NCBI GenBank assembly: GCA_023415305.1
Contig: JAEZKZ010000045.1
Location: 124,001 to 188,000 of the forward strand
DNA length: 64,000 nucleotides
Reading direction: 5' to 3'
From: Bacillota bacterium
Lineage (GTDB): Bacteria > Bacillota > Clostridia > Acetivibrionales > DSM-1351
The translations under genes and the position numbers were made by a program. This document shows, piece by piece, positions 52,896 through 62,142 of the stretch. The notes beneath the pieces are model-generated. The model made no database searches. It was given only the letters and a program-made list of their open reading frames with translations, and was not told where the DNA came from. How positions within the stretch are numbered: the stretch's first letter is position 1; the number at the start of each line of letters is the position of its first letter.

Positions 52896-54071
52896 TTATT
52901 TCTGAGGTATAATAACTCTGACAGTCTTAACCCCGTCAATAGCTCTTATCTTATCAACAACGTCTTCACTCAGATCACCCTCAATATCTATAACATTGTA
53001 GCCTATAGTATCCTTGTGACGTGTAAGCATGTCGGCGATATTGATTTTATTTGCTGCAAGTATAGTGGTCATCTGCCCAATCATACTTGGAATATTGCGA
53101 TGAACTGTAATTATTCTGGTCTTGTCAGTAGGTAACATATCGCAGTCAGGGAAATTTACCGAATTCTTGATCATACCTGTTTCAAGATAATCACTTATCT
53201 GATTTACAGCCATAACAGCGCAATTTTCTTCCGATTCTGGGGTAGAAGCACCAAGATGGGGGATAGTGATTATTTCATCAATACCCAGCAGTTCATCCTC
53301 AGGGAAGTCAGTTACATAGCAGGCAACTGTACCGTCGCTTATAGCTTCCAGCAAATCCTTGTTTGAAACCAGACCGCCGCGGGCAAGGTTTATTATCCTT
53401 ATACCTTTTTTCATTACTTCAAATTTTTCTTTATTTAAAGTATTTTTAGTCTCATTAGTTAACGGTACATGGATTGTTATATAATCGCAGGTTGACAGCA
53501 GATGATCCAGACTTGTAGCTCTTATAACAGAGCTTGAAAGGCCCCATGCTGCTTTTACTGAAATATAAGGATCGTAGCCCATAACTTCCATACCTAATGA
53601 GATACAGTCGTTTGCAACCATTACACCAATTGCACCCAAACCAATAACACCGATTTTCTTATTTTTAAGTTCAGGACCTTCAAACTGGGACTTGCCTTTC
53701 TCAACCAGCTTTGGAACTTCGTCACCTTTGCCCTTTAAGGATTGAGCCCATTCGATACCCTTTACTATCTTTCTTGAGGAGAGCAAAAGAGAGGCAATAA
53801 CAAGTTCCTTAACCCCTGTGGAATTTGCTCCCGGAGTGTTGAAAACAACTATTCCTTTTTCAGTACATTTTTCAATGGGAATATTGTTAACTCCTGCACC
53901 TGCTCTTGCGATAGCTTTAAGGCTTTTTGGCAGCTCCATATCAAGCATATTCGCACTTCTCACAAGTATGCCGTCTGGATTAACCTCGTCTGTGGATATT
54001 TTATAATTTTCCTCTGGCAGCAGATCAAGTCCACAATTGGCTATTTTATTTAACATTTGTATTTTGTACAT
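52896..54071 (-). CDS. serA: D-3-phosphoglycerate dehydrogenase
   Basis: First step of serine synthesis, oxidising 3-phosphoglycerate with NAD+. The 391-residue protein has the NAD site GVIGLGAIGVMVAND, the catalytic Arg region LARGGLV, the His region IPHLGASTPESEENC, and a C-terminal ACT domain (about 318-391) for serine feedback. It is the form with ACT but without the extra intervening domain of longer enzymes. AAAGGAT precedes ATG 54071; serC lies 22 bases upstream. Confidence 0.96.
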   Translation of the reverse strand: MYKIQMLNKIANCGLDLLPEENYKISTDEVNPDGILVRSANMLDMELPKSLKAIARAGAGVNNIPIEKCTEKGIVVFNTPGANSTGVKELVIASLLLSSRKIVKGIEWAQSLKGKGDEVPKLVEKGKSQFEGPELKNKKIGVIGLGAIGVMVANDCISLGMEVMGYDPYISVKAAWGLSSSVIRATSLDHLLSTCDYITIHVPLTNETKNTLNKEKFEVMKKGIRIINLARGGLVSNKDLLEAISDGTVACYVTDFPEDELLGIDEIITIPHLGASTPESEENCAVMAVNQISDYLETGMIKNSVNFPDCDMLPTDKTRIITVHRNIPSMIGQMTTILAANKINIADMLTRHKDTIGYNVIDIEGDLSEDVVDKIRAIDGVKTVRVIIPQK

Positions 54072-54093
54072 ACTGACTCATCCTTTCATTCAA

Positions 54094-55170
54094 CTATTTG
54101 TTTTCAAGCTCAAATTTCTTCATAAAATCAACCAGCTTGATTACTCCCTCTACTGGCATTGCATTGTAGATACTTGCTCTCATACCGCCTATCAAGCGAT
54201 GACCGCGAAGAGTGCAGAGACCAGCCTGTTCAGCTTCCTTTATAAACTTTTCGTTCAACTCATCAGTTGGAGCTGTGAAAGGAATATTCATAAGGGATCT
54301 GTCCTTTACATTTACCTTGTTTATAAACATTTTAGATTCATCAAGGAAATTATAAAGGATGGCAGCCTTTTCAATATTAACCTTTTCAATTGTTTTTATA
54401 CCACCCATATCATCAAGCCACTTGAATACCAGTCCCGCAATATAAATACTATAGCAGGGAGGAGTATTATAAAGGGACTTTTCCTTGGCATGGGTCTCAT
54501 ATCTCATCATGGTAGGAGTAATATCCAGGTGTTTTCCGATTAAGTCATTCTTTATGATAACTATTGTAAGGCCGGCTGGACCAAGGTTTTTCTGTGCACC
54601 TGCATATATGAGTCCAAACTTGTTAACGTCGATTTCTGTAGACATTATATCACTTGACATATCGGCTACAAGCGGGATATTGCCTGTTTCAGGATAGTCA
54701 GTAAAGCGTGTACCCTCAAGGGTGTTATTACTGGTAATATGAACATAATCAACATCTTGAGAAATGGTATAATTTTCTGGTATAAATGTGAAGTTCTTTT
54801 CTTCTGAAGATGCAATAATATTCGCCGAACCATAAAGCTTAGCTTCTGAAATGGCCTTTTTGGACCAGTTACCGGTATTGATAAAGTCTGCTTTTTTATA
54901 CTTGCTGAAAAGATTCATTGGAATCATTGAAAACTGTGAAGAGGCTCCGCCCTGCAAAAATAGCACTGAGTAGGAATCATCAATTTTCATAAGCTTACGG
55001 ATAAGACTCTCAGTATTTTCAATTATGGAAACATAAACTTTTGATCTGTGGGACATTTCCATTACAGACATACCTGTACCATTGTAATTTAACATTTCTT
55101 CGGCTGCTCTAGCCAAAACGGGTTCCGGAAGCATTGAGGGTCCGGCAGAAAAATTATAAACTCTATTCAT
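54094..55170 (-). CDS. serC: Phosphoserine aminotransferase
   Basis: PLP aminotransferase making 3-phosphoserine. The 358-residue protein begins RVYNFSAGPSMLPEPVL and has the PLP-lysine segment IYAGAQKNLGPAGLT and the C-terminal GLCTLRGHRLIGGMRASIYN. AGGAG sets ATG 55170 rather than the upstream GTG. It heads serC-serA under a glycine riboswitch. The phosphatase serB is not adjacent. Confidence 0.96.
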   Translation of the reverse strand: MNRVYNFSAGPSMLPEPVLARAAEEMLNYNGTGMSVMEMSHRSKVYVSIIENTESLIRKLMKIDDSYSVLFLQGGASSQFSMIPMNLFSKYKKADFINTGNWSKKAISEAKLYGSANIIASSEEKNFTFIPENYTISQDVDYVHITSNNTLEGTRFTDYPETGNIPLVADMSSDIMSTEIDVNKFGLIYAGAQKNLGPAGLTIVIIKNDLIGKHLDITPTMMRYETHAKEKSLYNTPPCYSIYIAGLVFKWLDDMGGIKTIEKVNIEKAAILYNFLDESKMFINKVNVKDRSLMNIPFTAPTDELNEKFIKEAEQAGLCTLRGHRLIGGMRASIYNAMPVEGVIKLVDFMKKFELENK

Positions 55171-55206
55171 ATTAAACACTCCTTTTTCTATTATAAATAT
55201 TTGAAT

Positions 55207-55242
55207 AAAAATATATAAAGGCCAAATCTGAATGATTTGACC
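55207..55242 (-). terminator. Riboswitch-linked terminator upstream of serC
   Basis: Minus strand GGTCAAATC-ATTCA-GATTTGGCC followed by TTTATATATTTTT, between the glycine aptamers and serC, the likely expression platform. Confidence 0.8.
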
Positions 55243-55297
55243 TCTGAAACGTAAAGAAAACGCAAAATAAAACTATAAAAATAGTTATTATTGCATA

Positions 55298-55470
55298 CTC
55301 TGTCCTTTTGCCTGAGAGATTGACGGAATAATCCGTATTGCCCCTTCGGCGCCAACATTGGTCTCTCCAGAGATCCGTCCTGATGAAGTCCTTTTTTACC
55401 TGAGAGTGCTACTCCTTCGGTGCCCCTTGCCACTGCAGCGGGAACTCTCCTCCATCAATCATCCGACGCT
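55298..55470 (-). ncRNA. Tandem glycine riboswitch
   Basis: Two glycine aptamers in series on the minus strand. Aptamer 1 has CACCGAAGGAG, then CTCTCAGGTAAAAAAGGAC. A short linker leads to aptamer 2 with GGCGCCGAAGGGG, then CTCTCAGGCAAAAGGACAG. These are the conserved gcvT-element cores. It leads into a terminator and serC-serA instead of the usual glycine-cleavage genes. Confidence 0.93.
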
Positions 55471-55493
55471 ATTAAATTTATATATTACCATAT

Positions 55494-55522
55494 ATTATAG
55501 TTCTTGTTATGGAGACAGTCAA
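55494..55522 (-). promoter_or_regulatory. Promoter of the glycine riboswitch-serC-serA transcript
   Basis: Minus strand TTGACT (55517-55522), 17-base spacer, TATAAT (55494-55499), placing the start a few bases before the first aptamer. Confidence 0.8.
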
Positions 55523-55529
55523 GAAGATA

Positions 55530-55976
55530 TTACTTTATCTTCCCAATGATTTTATTCAATGTCGGCAGTATAGACTCTAAGGTCTCAATATCTTCGGTGT
55601 TAAGGGCTGAAAGCTTATCAGAAAGATATTGGACTGTTTCCTGTCTCTTTTGTCTTAAAAAGGTATGAGCCTTTTCTGTGGTTTCTATTATAATAATACG
55701 TCTATCATTGGGATCATCATATCTGACTGCATAACCTTCAGCAATCAGGCTATCGATAATAGGTGTCATATTCGGCTTGGAGATCACAAGATCATTGGCT
55801 ATCTTCGATACAGAACTTGGACCGTTATTCATCAGATAGAAAATAACTTTCATGTGTGAAGGCGGAACTGATATTCCTTTTAACATGATATTGCGATTCA
55901 TTATTTTACTATTCAATGATAGGGATAGGAAAAACAAGCTGTTGGATATTTCAAACAAAGCATCCTTAGTAAACAT
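55530..55976 (-). CDS. MarR family transcriptional regulator
   Basis: 148 residues with the MarR winged helix: SVSKIANDLVISKPNMTPIIDSL recognition region and the wing RYDDPNDRRIIIIETT. It probably represses itself and the divergent ABC exporter. The open frame extends 56 codons farther up, but AAGGAAG precedes ATG 55976 and the extension is AT-rich low-quality sequence. Divergent AT-rich palindromes (around 56150-56190) are candidate operators. Confidence 0.9.
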   Translation of the reverse strand: MFTKDALFEISNSLFFLSLSLNSKIMNRNIMLKGISVPPSHMKVIFYLMNNGPSSVSKIANDLVISKPNMTPIIDSLIAEGYAVRYDDPNDRRIIIIETTEKAHTFLRQKRQETVQYLSDKLSALNTEDIETLESILPTLNKIIGKIK

Positions 55977-56189
55977 ATCTAAAACTTCCTTTCTAATATT
56001 AAAAAAAATTATACGAATTTTACATGACTTAACAACAGTTCTTAGTAGTATATTATAAATGGTTATTGGTTTGATGATTATTTTTATACCTACACTATAT
56101 ATATTAACGAGTAAGTGCAATAAATAAAGTATTCTAATTAACATAATTATTATACACTAATTATAATAATTATACAATTAAAATAATTA

Positions 56190-56218
56190 TTGACACATAA
56201 TAGTTATGTATTTATAAT
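56190..56218 (+). promoter_or_regulatory. Consensus sigma-A promoter of the ABC exporter
   Basis: TTGACA (56190-56195), 17 bases, TATAAT (56213-56218): perfect on both hexamers. Repeated ATAATTAT-type half-sites (about 56145-56190) just upstream look like MarR sites. Confidence 0.85.
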
Positions 56219-56288
56219 TAGATGTAGTTTTAAGTTTATTGGTCTTTGACGGAAATAACATAATAAAGCAATAGATGAAAGGAGTAGT

Positions 56289-58544
56289 ATGGGCAAAATA
56301 TTAAAACACTTGAAACCGCATGTTGCAGCTATTATTGGAATAGTAGCTTTTTTACTTTTACAGGCAGTTTGTGACTTGTCACTCCCTGACTATATGTCCC
56401 ATATCGTTAATGTAGGTATTCAACAGCAGGGTATTGAAAACGCAGTCCCAAAAGTGATTAGAAAAACTGAAATGGATAAGCTGACCTTTTTCATGAAGGA
56501 GGAGGATAAGACTCAGGTATTAAACCACTATACTCTGATTGAAAAGGATAATATAGCACAGGCAGATTTGGACGATTATTCAAAGGATTTCCCTGAGATT
56601 GCGAATAATGAAGTCTATAAGCTTAATGAAATTGATGAGGAAACTACCGATAAATTAACAACAATTATGGGTAAGACGGAATTAATGGTTTATACACTGG
56701 AAACTCAAGGTATTGCAGCGTTCCAAGAGGCTGGCGAAGGGGATAATGATCAGCTTTCACAGAGCCTTGCAAAGCTTCCGGCCGATACAGACCCTTTTGA
56801 ACTCTTAGCCAAGATGCCTAAAGAGCAGCTTAAAAGTATGCAGGATGCTATTGATAAAAAATTCGAAGCTATGCCTGACAGCATTATAAGTCAGGGAGCC
56901 ATGGTGTATGTTAAAGGCGAGTACGAAGCACTTGGGGCAGATACAGGAGAAATGCAGTCAGACTATATCCTTCTGACCGGATTAAAGATGCTTGGCGTTG
57001 CACTTTTGGGAATGACTGCCGCAGTTATTGTGGGTTTACTGGCTGCAAGAGTATCAGCAGGGCTTGGTAAAAGTCTCAGAAGGAATGTTTTTGAGAATGT
57101 TGTTGCTTTTTCGAATACTGAATTTGACAAATTCTCAACATCTTCTCTTATAACCAGATGTACCAATGATATTCAGCAGGTTCAGACGTTTATGGTAATG
57201 TTTTTAAGAATAGTATTTTATGCTCCAATCCTTGGAATCGGGGGTTTCTTCAAAGCGATGCAAACCGATACTTCCATGTCCTGGGTATTAGGCGTTTCAG
57301 TACTTGCAATACTTAGCCTTGTACTTGTTATGTTCGGAGTAGCTATTCCAAAATTCAAGATTATTCAAAAGCTTATTGATAAGCTGAATCTGGTCACACG
57401 TGAATCCTTGACAGGTATGCTTGTAATCAGAGCCTTCGGAACACAAAAGAAGGAAGAAGAGAAATTTGAAAAAGCTAATTCTGATTTAACAAATACAAAC
57501 CTGTTTGTAAGTAGGGTCATGTCAGCAATGTTTCCATTAATGATGCTTATACTCAATGGAGTAACACTGCTGATAGTTTGGGTGGGTTCACATCAGGTGG
57601 ATCTTGGAAATATACAGGTTGGTAATATGATGGCATTCATTGAGTACGCAATGCAGATAATATTTGCCTTCCTCATGATTTCAATCGTTTCAATAACCTT
57701 ACCACGCGCATCGGTATCAATTAATCGAATAGCGGAAGTCATCAACACCAAAGGATCAATTTTAGATCCTGAAAACAAAAAAGAAATGAATACGAGTCTC
57801 AAAGGAATGGTTGAATTCAAGAATGTGGGCTTTAAATATCCCGGAGCTGAAGATGAAGTACTTTCAGATATAACCTTTACTGCAAAACCTGGAGAGACGG
57901 TTGCCTTCATAGGTAGTACAGGCAGCGGAAAATCAACACTGATTAACCTGATCCCTCGTTTCTATGACGTTACAGCCGGTCAGATACTGGTTGATGGTGT
58001 GGATATAAGAGAAGTATCGCAAAAGGAATTACGAGATAAGATTGGTTATGTTCCGCAGAAAGGTATGCTGTTCTCAGGAACAATTGAAAGTAATTTAAAA
58101 TATGGATTGGAATCTGCTAACGAAGAAGATCTGAAGCTTGCAGCCGATATTGCGCAGGCAACGGAATTTATAAGTGAAAAGGAAGATGGGTTTAAGACTG
58201 AAATAGCGCAGGGTGGTGCAAATGTATCGGGCGGTCAGAAACAGAGGCTGTCAATTGCCAGAGCGCTTATTAAAAAGCCCGAGATATTCATTTTTGATGA
58301 CAGCTTTTCAGCACTTGACTATAAGACAGACGCTGCTCTGAGAAGGGCCTTGAAGACAAAAACTCAGGGCGTTACTGTTATGATAGTAGCACAGAGAATA
58401 AGCACTGTAATGAATGCTGATAAGATTTTGGTCCTGGACGAAGGCAGAGTTGTTGGTATGGGTACACACGGAGAACTGCTAGAAAACTGCGAGGTTTATC
58501 AGCAGATAGCTCTATCACAGCTGTCAAAGGAGGAATTGGCATGA
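56289..58544 (+). CDS. Heterodimeric ABC exporter subunit with large extracytoplasmic domain
   Basis: The 751-residue protein has TM1 at about 12-32, then about 190 extracytoplasmic residues (45-235), five more TM helices (235-480) and a nucleotide-binding domain. That domain has Walker A GSTGSGKST (from G542), signature VSGGQKQRL and Walker B IFIFDDSFS, where Asp671 replaces the catalytic Glu. This matches BmrCD/TM287-288-type exporters in which one site is degenerate. AAAGGAG precedes ATG 56289. The next gene overlaps by four bases. MarR control suggests multidrug or bile-type stress export. Confidence 0.93.
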   Translation: MGKILKHLKPHVAAIIGIVAFLLLQAVCDLSLPDYMSHIVNVGIQQQGIENAVPKVIRKTEMDKLTFFMKEEDKTQVLNHYTLIEKDNIAQADLDDYSKDFPEIANNEVYKLNEIDEETTDKLTTIMGKTELMVYTLETQGIAAFQEAGEGDNDQLSQSLAKLPADTDPFELLAKMPKEQLKSMQDAIDKKFEAMPDSIISQGAMVYVKGEYEALGADTGEMQSDYILLTGLKMLGVALLGMTAAVIVGLLAARVSAGLGKSLRRNVFENVVAFSNTEFDKFSTSSLITRCTNDIQQVQTFMVMFLRIVFYAPILGIGGFFKAMQTDTSMSWVLGVSVLAILSLVLVMFGVAIPKFKIIQKLIDKLNLVTRESLTGMLVIRAFGTQKKEEEKFEKANSDLTNTNLFVSRVMSAMFPLMMLILNGVTLLIVWVGSHQVDLGNIQVGNMMAFIEYAMQIIFAFLMISIVSITLPRASVSINRIAEVINTKGSILDPENKKEMNTSLKGMVEFKNVGFKYPGAEDEVLSDITFTAKPGETVAFIGSTGSGKSTLINLIPRFYDVTAGQILVDGVDIREVSQKELRDKIGYVPQKGMLFSGTIESNLKYGLESANEEDLKLAADIAQATEFISEKEDGFKTEIAQGGANVSGGQKQRLSIARALIKKPEIFIFDDSFSALDYKTDAALRRALKTKTQGVTVMIVAQRISTVMNADKILVLDEGRVVGMGTHGELLENCEVYQQIALSQLSKEELA

Positions 58545-60403
58545 GTAAAAATGAAAATTCAAAACATACCTCCAAAAGAGGACATGGCCCAATGGGCGGC
58601 GGTCCCATGGGTGGTATGCCACCGGAGAAACCAAAGGATTTTAAGGGTACTATGAAGAAGCTTTTGTCTTATATAAAGCCCTTCATCCCACAGATAATAG
58701 TCGTATTCATGTTTGCAATTGTAGGTGTAATTATCGGTATAAGGGGTCCCAAAATTCTTGGTAAGGCCATAACAAAGCTGTATGAGGGATTGGTGGGCAA
58801 AGCTACCGGCGGTTCCATAGATTTTGATTTTATATCAAAAACCCTGATAATACTGCTTCTCATTTATGCAGCAAGCTCCCTGTTCTCCTTTATCGGCGGT
58901 TTTATCATGTCGGGGATAGCTCAAAAGGTATCCTATAATCTCAGAAAAGAAATATCTGAGAAGATTAACCGTTTGCCGCTGAATTATTTTGACAAGATGA
59001 CACATGGAGAGGTATTGTCAAGAGTTACAAACGATGTGGATACAGTCAGCCAGACTTTGAACCAGAGCTTGTTCCAGATGATAACCTCCTTTACAACACT
59101 GATTGGTGTACTTGTAATGATGCTGACTATCAGCTGGCTTATGACCATTATTGCTGTTATGATTGTTCCTCTTTCTGTAATATTTATCAGTGTAATCGTT
59201 AAACAATCACAGAAATATTTCAAATCACAGCAGGAATCTCTTGGTAAGGTTAATGGTCACGTTGAAGAGATCTTCAGCGGGCATAATATAATGAAGGCTT
59301 TTAACGGTGAAGAAAAGGCTGTAGATGAGTTCAACAGCATTAATGACAAGCTGCATAAAGCTGCATGGAAATCACAGTTTCTCTCAGGTATGATGCCTCC
59401 GGTAATGGGCTTCATTGGCAATATCGGTTATGTATTTGTAACAATACTTGGAGGTTGGCTGACAATAAAGGGAACAATTAAGGTAGGAGATATTGTTTCT
59501 TTTGTACAGTACGTAAGAAACTTCCAGCAGCCAATAGGTCAGGCTGCACAGATTGCAAATATTCTGCAGTCAACAGCTGCGGCAGCTGAAAGAGTCTTTG
59601 CCTTCCTTGCCGAAGAAGAAGAGCCAAAGGATGTTGACAAACCTGCAAGTACTCAAGATATAACCGGTGAGGTTAAATTTGAAAAGGTTCATTTTGGATA
59701 CAATCCTGAAAATATAGTAATAAATGATTTCTCTGCTGTAATTAAACCCGGTCAGAGGGTTGCCATAGTTGGGCCAACCGGAGCAGGTAAGACTACAATT
59801 GTTAAATTGCTAATGCGTTTTTATGATCTCAACAGCGGAGATATATTTATTGATGGTATAAATTCAAAGGACTTCAGGAGAAATGATCTGAGAGATATGT
59901 TTGGTATGGTGCTCCAGGACACCTGGCTGTTTAACGGTACCATAATGGAAAACATCCGTTACGGAAGGCTCGATGCAACTGATGAAGAGGTTATTCAGGC
60001 TGCCAAGGCGGCACATGCTCACCATTTCATCAAGACACTACCTGATGGATATAATATGGTTCTTAATGAAGAGGCCAATAACGTGTCACAGGGACAGAAA
60101 CAGCTTTTGACCATTGCCCGTGCTATACTGTCAGATCCAAAGATCCTGATACTTGATGAAGCAACCAGCTCAGTTGATACCAGAACCGAAGTGTTAATTC
60201 AAAAGGCATTGGAAAACCTGATGAAAAACAGAACAAGCTTTATTATTGCGCACAGGCTTTCAACCATTAGAGATGCTGATTTGATTCTGGTTATGAAAAA
60301 CGGTGATATTGTTGAGCAGGGTACACATGAGGAATTACTGAAGTCAGGCGGGTTCTATGCGCAACTGTACAATAGTCAGTTCGAAGAGGCTGAAGCTTCG
60401 TAA
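58541..60403 (+). CDS. Heterodimeric ABC exporter, partner subunit
   Basis: The 620-residue protein opens with a Gly/Met/Pro-rich cytoplasmic tail (GPMGGGPMGGMPPEKP), then six TM helices and an ATPase domain. Walker A is GPTGAGKTT, and Walker B LILDEATSS keeps catalytic Glu540. The signature reads VSQGQ in place of SGGQ. With its partner, one composite site is canonical and the other degenerate. ATGA overlap implies coupled translation and 1:1 assembly. Confidence 0.94.
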   Translation: MSKNENSKHTSKRGHGPMGGGPMGGMPPEKPKDFKGTMKKLLSYIKPFIPQIIVVFMFAIVGVIIGIRGPKILGKAITKLYEGLVGKATGGSIDFDFISKTLIILLLIYAASSLFSFIGGFIMSGIAQKVSYNLRKEISEKINRLPLNYFDKMTHGEVLSRVTNDVDTVSQTLNQSLFQMITSFTTLIGVLVMMLTISWLMTIIAVMIVPLSVIFISVIVKQSQKYFKSQQESLGKVNGHVEEIFSGHNIMKAFNGEEKAVDEFNSINDKLHKAAWKSQFLSGMMPPVMGFIGNIGYVFVTILGGWLTIKGTIKVGDIVSFVQYVRNFQQPIGQAAQIANILQSTAAAAERVFAFLAEEEEPKDVDKPASTQDITGEVKFEKVHFGYNPENIVINDFSAVIKPGQRVAIVGPTGAGKTTIVKLLMRFYDLNSGDIFIDGINSKDFRRNDLRDMFGMVLQDTWLFNGTIMENIRYGRLDATDEEVIQAAKAAHAHHFIKTLPDGYNMVLNEEANNVSQGQKQLLTIARAILSDPKILILDEATSSVDTRTEVLIQKALENLMKNRTSFIIAHRLSTIRDADLILVMKNGDIVEQGTHEELLKSGGFYAQLYNSQFEEAEAS

Positions 60404-60492
60404 GCGAATAAAAAAGGAGTATAAAATATTAAAAGAATTGCATTTATGAGACAATAAGACTATAATTAAGTTAGTTAAATGGAGATAGGCAT

Positions 60493-60525
60493 GGGCGCCA
60501 GTCGTAAAGACTTGGCGCCCTTTTT
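60493..60525 (+). terminator. Terminator after the ABC exporter
   Basis: GGGCGCCA-GTC…GAC-T-TGGCGCCC with a GTAAA loop, followed by TTTTT. Confidence 0.9.
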
Positions 60526-60576
60526 AATTAATAAATTACCATTTAGCTTTTAAGTACTACAGAGAAGGATTTCTTA

Positions 60577-60722
60577 ATTTGGTGTAAAATGCAGCCCCAT
60601 AACTGCATTTTATATATAGTTGCCAAATGGAATGCGTATGCATTTCTTTGACCGTGTTAGGGTGCAGTACTGGCACCTGTAAGCTCCAACTTAGTGTGAG
60701 AAGTAGGTTGGAGCCTCTTTTT
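60577..60722 (+). ncRNA. Candidate independent structured RNA
   Basis: After the exporter terminator lie an extended hairpin (ATTTGG…CCAAAT outer arms, AAAATGCAG/CTGCATTTT inner arms, 60577-60628), an AATGC/GCATT hairpin and a GGTGC/GCACC hairpin. A second terminator, GCTCCAAC…GTTGGAGC then CTCTTTTTT (60683-60722), closes the region. The second terminator has no gene to serve on the plus strand. It could alternatively end the kinase transcript from the other strand. Confidence 0.4.
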
Positions 60723-60726
60723 GGCG

Positions 60727-61833
60727 CTAGATGTAATTATCTGACGGATTTTTTGGATAACTGAAATAGAAGGAGGCTCCGTTGTTGATTTCTCCTGTCA
60801 TCCAAGCCTTGCCATTGTGTCGCTTTAGTATTCTCTGGCATATGGATAGCCCGACACCTGATCCCTCGAATTCCTTCGATGAATGCAGACGTTGAAACAC
60901 TTGAAAAAGTCTCGTTGAATATTTCATATCGAATCCTACACCATTATCTGCTATACAAAAAACATAATCTTTTTGATGCTCGGTGTATTCAACTTCTATA
61001 ATACCTGTCTTACGTGGCCCGGTGTACTTAATAGAGTTGGATAGTATGTTTGTTACAAGTATTCTAAGCATTATACCGTCACCTGTTATTTCAGGCAGCT
61101 TGGGTAATTTCAGATTTATTGTTCTGTATGGCTGAGCCAGCATTAATTCTTCAAACACATTTCTGAATAATTGATTCAGATCGATGGGCTCAAGCCTTAT
61201 CTCCATTTCACACATACGTGAGAAATCAAGAAGGTGGTTAATAATATCTGTAAGCTCGGAGGATTTTTTATGTATATTATTAATCAGAGCGTTACCATCG
61301 TCTCCAAGTTTGTCGTAGTAATCAAGAGAGAGATACTCTATAAGCTTGCTGATTGAAAGCAGAGGCGCTTTAAGGTCATGAGCGATGGAATAACAAAAAC
61401 TGTCAAGCTCCTTGTTGGCTAATAACAGATGCTCTGCCTGGGCTTTGAGCTTTATGTGTGTATTGACTCTCGCAAGAAGTTCAGTAGGGTTGAAGGGCTT
61501 TGTAACGTAATCCTGAGCACCTGCTTCAAAGCCATTTTTTATACTTTCCTCATCGCCACTTGAAGTTAAAAAAATGATAGGAATATTCTTAAATTCATTA
61601 CTTTCTTTAATAATTCTGCATAATTCAAAACCATTTATCTCGGGCATGAAAATATCTAATAGAATAAGATCGGGCTTTTGTTTTTCAAGGGCTCTTAGTG
61701 CGGTGAGACCTTTAGTTGCAACCCGGACCTTATAGTTGTGACTCTTCAAAACCACCATTGCCATTTCAATTTGTTCAGGAGTATCGTCAACTATCAGTAT
61801 TTCAAAAGTATTGATGGAATTGTCACTATTCAA
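60727..61833 (-). CDS. Response regulator receiver-histidine kinase hybrid
   Basis: Cytoplasmic, no TM. Of about 368 residues, the first 130 form a receiver domain (EILIVDD, LILLDIFMPE with the phosphorylated Asp, FLTSS, TKPFNP). A HisKA domain with SIAHDLKAPL follows, then an HATPase domain (NILSNSIKYT, DNGVGFD, GSGVGLSI). The receiver-first order suits an output-less signalling relay. AGGAGG lies 5 bases before TTG 61833; ATGs at 61851 and 61866 have no good ribosome site. Divergent from another kinase, probably the same pathway. Confidence 0.88.
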   Translation of the reverse strand: MNSDNSINTFEILIVDDTPEQIEMAMVVLKSHNYKVRVATKGLTALRALEKQKPDLILLDIFMPEINGFELCRIIKESNEFKNIPIIFLTSSGDEESIKNGFEAGAQDYVTKPFNPTELLARVNTHIKLKAQAEHLLLANKELDSFCYSIAHDLKAPLLSISKLIEYLSLDYYDKLGDDGNALINNIHKKSSELTDIINHLLDFSRMCEMEIRLEPIDLNQLFRNVFEELMLAQPYRTINLKLPKLPEITGDGIMLRILVTNILSNSIKYTGPRKTGIIEVEYTEHQKDYVFCIADNGVGFDMKYSTRLFQVFQRLHSSKEFEGSGVGLSICQRILKRHNGKAWMTGEINNGASFYFSYPKNPSDNYI

Positions 61834-61970
61834 ATCTGCCTCCTGTCCCATATTCGCCGGGTCCATAGACAGAGCTGAAAGTGACCGCTGCGAATAATTG
61901 ATTATTCTGGAAATAAACTTGTATTATATTCTATAACATAAAATTTAAATAGCCAACTGTAAATAAATGT

Positions 61971-62066
61971 TTGATTTTTTTGAACACAATTTATATAATA
62001 AAGTAAAAAAGGCAAGGGTGCCAGGTCATTAGTATAAATAATGAACTTGTGCGCCTTTTTTTGTTG
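61971..62066 (+). promoter_or_regulatory. Promoter followed at once by a terminator-like hairpin, upstream of the sensor kinase
   Basis: TTGATT (61971-61976), 17 bases, TATAAT (61994-61999). About 12 bases on, a long imperfect hairpin (GGC…GCC with TCATTA/TAATGA at its tip, 62011-62056) ends in TTTTTTT. It lies in the 309-base gap between divergent genes, so it is an attenuator or a tiny RNA, not an operon end. Confidence 0.5.
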
Positions 62067-62142
62067 CTTATAGAAATTTATACATTTTGAATGCGTTGAA
62101 GGTGCTGAATATCTAAGATTTGATGACTGGGGGGTGTCGGAG

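Noticed and set aside
54037..54543. 168-residue plus-strand open frame opposite serC
   Set aside because: It is antisense to a complete, well-conserved serC; no ribosome site.
55191..55433. 80-residue minus-strand open frame upstream of serC
   Set aside because: It coincides with the glycine riboswitch and its terminator; the sequence is explained by RNA structure.
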